The notes under the pieces were generated by a model that had not been told where the DNA came from, did not search any database, and saw only the letters and a list, made by a program, of their open reading frames with translations. From the NCBI RefSeq assembly GCF_009870125.1, contig NC_046679.1:20956001-21020000 (forward strand): DNA of 64,000 nt. Reading direction: 5' to 3'. The position numbers and the translations under genes were made by a program. Below, one piece after another: positions 61,981-64,000 of this stretch. Source of the DNA: Drosophila pseudoobscura. Taxonomy: Eukaryota > Arthropoda > Insecta > Diptera > Drosophilidae. Within the stretch, counting starts at the first letter, position 1. The number at the start of each line of letters is the position of its first letter.

Positions 61981-62176
61981 TATGTCGCCAGCAACATGAG
62001 TCAGCAAAAGGCTTTCCGTATATGATTGAAGGTATATTAAAGTGTCTACAATGTTGATTGTAGAAAAAGATGAAAATGGATCTAGAAGAAACAGTATTAT
62101 TTTCCGCCGTTGTACTCAAGCTGCTTCACCTGTTTAAGTAGAATGGGGTTAAGCGGACTAAGTTCGTTTTTTCACT

Positions 62177-62208
62177 GGTATATTTCGGCGGGTCAGACGG
62201 TCATATTG
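62177..62208 (+). promoter_or_regulatory. Motif 6-like and Motif 1-like promoter elements of a rightward gene
   Basis: GGTATATTTCGG (62177-62188) and CGGTCATATTG (62198-62208) are near-matches to core-promoter Motifs 6 and 1, in plus orientation, 300 bp ahead of the presumed first exon. Confidence 0.35.
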
Positions 62209-62241
62209 CTGCTCATACTTGCCACGCAAAAATAAGTGGGG

Positions 62242-62485
62242 GAAATTTTATAAACTTCCCTTCATGGTATGTTAGACAAAACGGTGGATTTTACCTTGCA
62301 TGCGTTTTATTTTCTGCGCCTTTTTGCCCGTTGTCCATACCCTCTTTTTCCTCAGCAATTTCCCCGCGAGGAAATTTTATAAACTTCCCTCCATGGTATG
62401 TTAGGAAAAGGGTGGATTATACCTTGCATGCGTTGCATTTTCTGGGCCTTTTTACTGTTGGCCATACCCTCTTTTTCTCATCTTT
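62242..62485. repeat. 129-bp tandem duplication
   Basis: Two copies begin GAAATTTTATAAACTTCCC (62242 and 62371) and continue through ATGGTATGTTAG, GGTGGATT, TACCTTGCATGCGTT and CCATACCCTCTTTTTC with a few differences. The duplication lies immediately upstream of the presumed transcription start of the rightward gene, so promoter sequence has been doubled. Confidence 0.85.
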
Positions 62486-62489
62486 TTCC

Positions 62490-63090
62490 AATGCAAACAT
62501 AAACAACTGTTTTTTCGCTTTCTCCACCACCTCATTCGTAAATTTTTTCTGGCGCCGCGAACAACAAATGGTAGTGACTTTTTCCGTTGATACTTTTGTT
62601 GATTTTTAGCGGCGCGTTCTTCGTTCCGTGTCGCGCATAAATAATAATCCTCAAAGAAAAGTAAAGTGCAACTAAATTAATTAATGATTTAAGTACAAAA
62701 AAAAATCGCGAGTCGCGCAAACGAGAAGAGGAAAACCAGTTTTCCCACCGTGCAATGCGCAGAGCCCCAGCGAAAGAAAAACGGGCCCAAAGGAGATGCT
62801 AAAGCAGGAAAAAAAATCTAGTGAAAAAAAGTTTTATTGTTGTTAACGCACACCAAAACAGGTCTCTCGCGGTATCTGTGGGTGTGTTTGTGTGTTCGTG
62901 TCCGTGTGCATTTGTTATTGTTAGTGCAGACAAGAGGAAGAGTGAAAAGAGGCATAAAAAAGGGCGTCGCAGTTTGCAGCAGCAGCCAAAAACTACACAC
63001 ACGAAAGAGGTGTGGAGGAGAGGAAGAGAAAAGAGAGAGAGAGTGAAAATAGCGGTAAAGCGTGGGGTAGCTGCAGCGGGCGGTTCAGAG
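62490..63090 (+). other. Probable non-coding first exon of an unidentified rightward gene
   Basis: Several short upstream ATGs but no long frame; composition typical of a Drosophila 5' leader (CAAACATAAACAACTG, many CAGCAG, AAAG and CGCG motifs). It ends at TTCAGAG followed by a consensus donor GTGAGTGCG at 63091. The coding part lies outside the window, so the gene cannot be named. Confidence 0.5.
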
Positions 63091-64000
63091 GTGAGTGCGT
63101 GCCGAATATTGTTTATAGTTTCTTATTCAAGTGAGCGTTATGTGCATGCATATAGGTATATGTATTCATATGTGTATGTATGTATATGTGGGCCCCAAAC
63201 TACAAAGCAAGAACAACTAAAACCACACCCACACATACTGCTATTGTCCGAACAGAGGGGAACACACGCACGTACCTGCAGCCCACGTATGCACGGGTGT
63301 GTATGTGTGTGTGTGTTATGCTTGACCAGGAGCGGGTTTTGGTCCAAGGGTAAAAGCACGTTTTGAATGCCCCCCCCCCCCCCCCCCACCCGCAATGAAG
63401 AGAGAGGAACGGCAGAACAAAACAATCAATCATTAGTCTTTCCGCTCCTGGACGTGTTTGTCCAGAGGCGGATTTGGATTTGGGCCATGGTCCATGCAGC
63501 GGATGGCAGCATGCTTCCTCTTTCCCTATTCAATATCGAATGATCGACAGAGGCTTGTCCAGGGGCGGTTTCTTCCATTCAGGTAGCAGCACAATGTTGG
63601 TCCCCTATAAGAAAGAAGACGCCGTAAAACGTATAATCAATCAGCAATTTGGTGGGCAAAGAGGGTAGCAGCCCCCATAAAGAGAGTAGAATATATGCTA
63701 ATTGGTGATAAAGAAGATTATTTATTCCCCCTACCCTCATCTGGCTGTGTCCGCTCCTGGCAATCGACACGGATGGCCAAGCTTTCGCTGCTGCTGCTGC
63801 AGCGGGTCGACTGCACTTTGATTGCTTTTTGCTTCCCCTTCCCTCTGCATTCCACATCCCCACACCATCTGCATAGCACAATTAAAGTTAATAACAACTT
63901 CAATTCAATTCATAATAATAACAGAGAGAAAATGCGTTTTGTGGCATGTTAACAGAAGCAATAAGAAATCGGAGAAAAGAGCCTATGCACAAACAGAGAG
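63091..64000 (+). other. Start of the first intron of the rightward gene
   Basis: Sequence following the donor at 63091 has no coding signal. It contains a TATG/TATA-rich stretch (63140-63190), a run of 18 C (63370-63387) and TG repeats. A segment like GTCCAGRGGCGG occurs twice (63461 and 63557) with similar flanks, a minor local duplication. Confidence 0.4.
63370..63387. repeat. Homopolymer of 18 C
   Basis: Uninterrupted cytosine run, second longest in the window after 25979-26007. Confidence 0.85.

Noticed and set aside
62821..63366. 181-codon plus-strand frame at the right end
   Set aside because: It begins with GTG, is low complexity, and runs across a consensus splice donor at 63091; it reads as 5' UTR.

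Overview
The window is euchromatic Drosophila DNA. It encodes the fly Dot1 histone methyltransferase Grappa (gpp), a ZAD zinc-finger protein and a long RFX-type protein, all with short GT-AG introns, CAG/CAA-rich exons and Drosophila core-promoter motifs. The abundance of (CA)n, (GA)n, poly-C and young minisatellites makes an obscura-group species a reasonable guess, but the sequence does not prove it. All gene models below were built by hand from reading frames, splice consensus and phase.

Layout. 1-1758: AT-rich, no gene seen. 1759-3163 (-): a four-exon ZAD/C2H2 gene, probably Zif. 3164-4487: divergent promoter region with a Motif 1 element. 4488-8700 (+): a four-exon RFX5/RFX7-like factor of 1344 aa, followed in frame by 48 more open, coding-like codons, so it is a stop-codon-readthrough candidate. 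8848-13181: converging 3' UTRs and AT-rich sequence. 13182-23534 (-): gpp coding exons. The DOT1 catalytic domain lies in the first three, a 3.85-kb exon carries coiled coils and low-complexity tracts, and three alternative terminal exons all accept the same splice phase. 23535 to about 60600: the very long 5' UTR/intron part of gpp. About 60590-60660: a likely gpp promoter with clustered Motif 6 elements. About 62180-63090: promoter and non-coding first exon of an unidentified rightward gene, whose first intron runs off the window.

The unexplained signal is mostly in the gpp introns. It includes: an array of TGATTGAT (Exd/Hox-like) sites in a degenerate repeat inside one short coding intron; five same-strand clusters of AAGCAGT (ACTGCTT in the gpp RNA); a 37-bp minisatellite carrying about 15 CATTCC (Scalloped/TEAD-like) cores; recurrent ATACCC/GGGTAT hairpins; repeated GTGAAATNYGGCAAC (Motif-8-like) elements; two good dCTCF-like sites; and a possible nested plus-strand gene (DRE-type promoter at 44.8-45.5 kb leading to a spliced 69-codon frame at 46979-47452).

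Functionally, gpp methylates H3K79 on active chromatin. The zinc-finger and RFX proteins are sequence-specific nuclear factors, so the recognisable genes are all chromatin or transcription regulators. They appear to be neighbours by position only; nothing in the sequence links them in one pathway.
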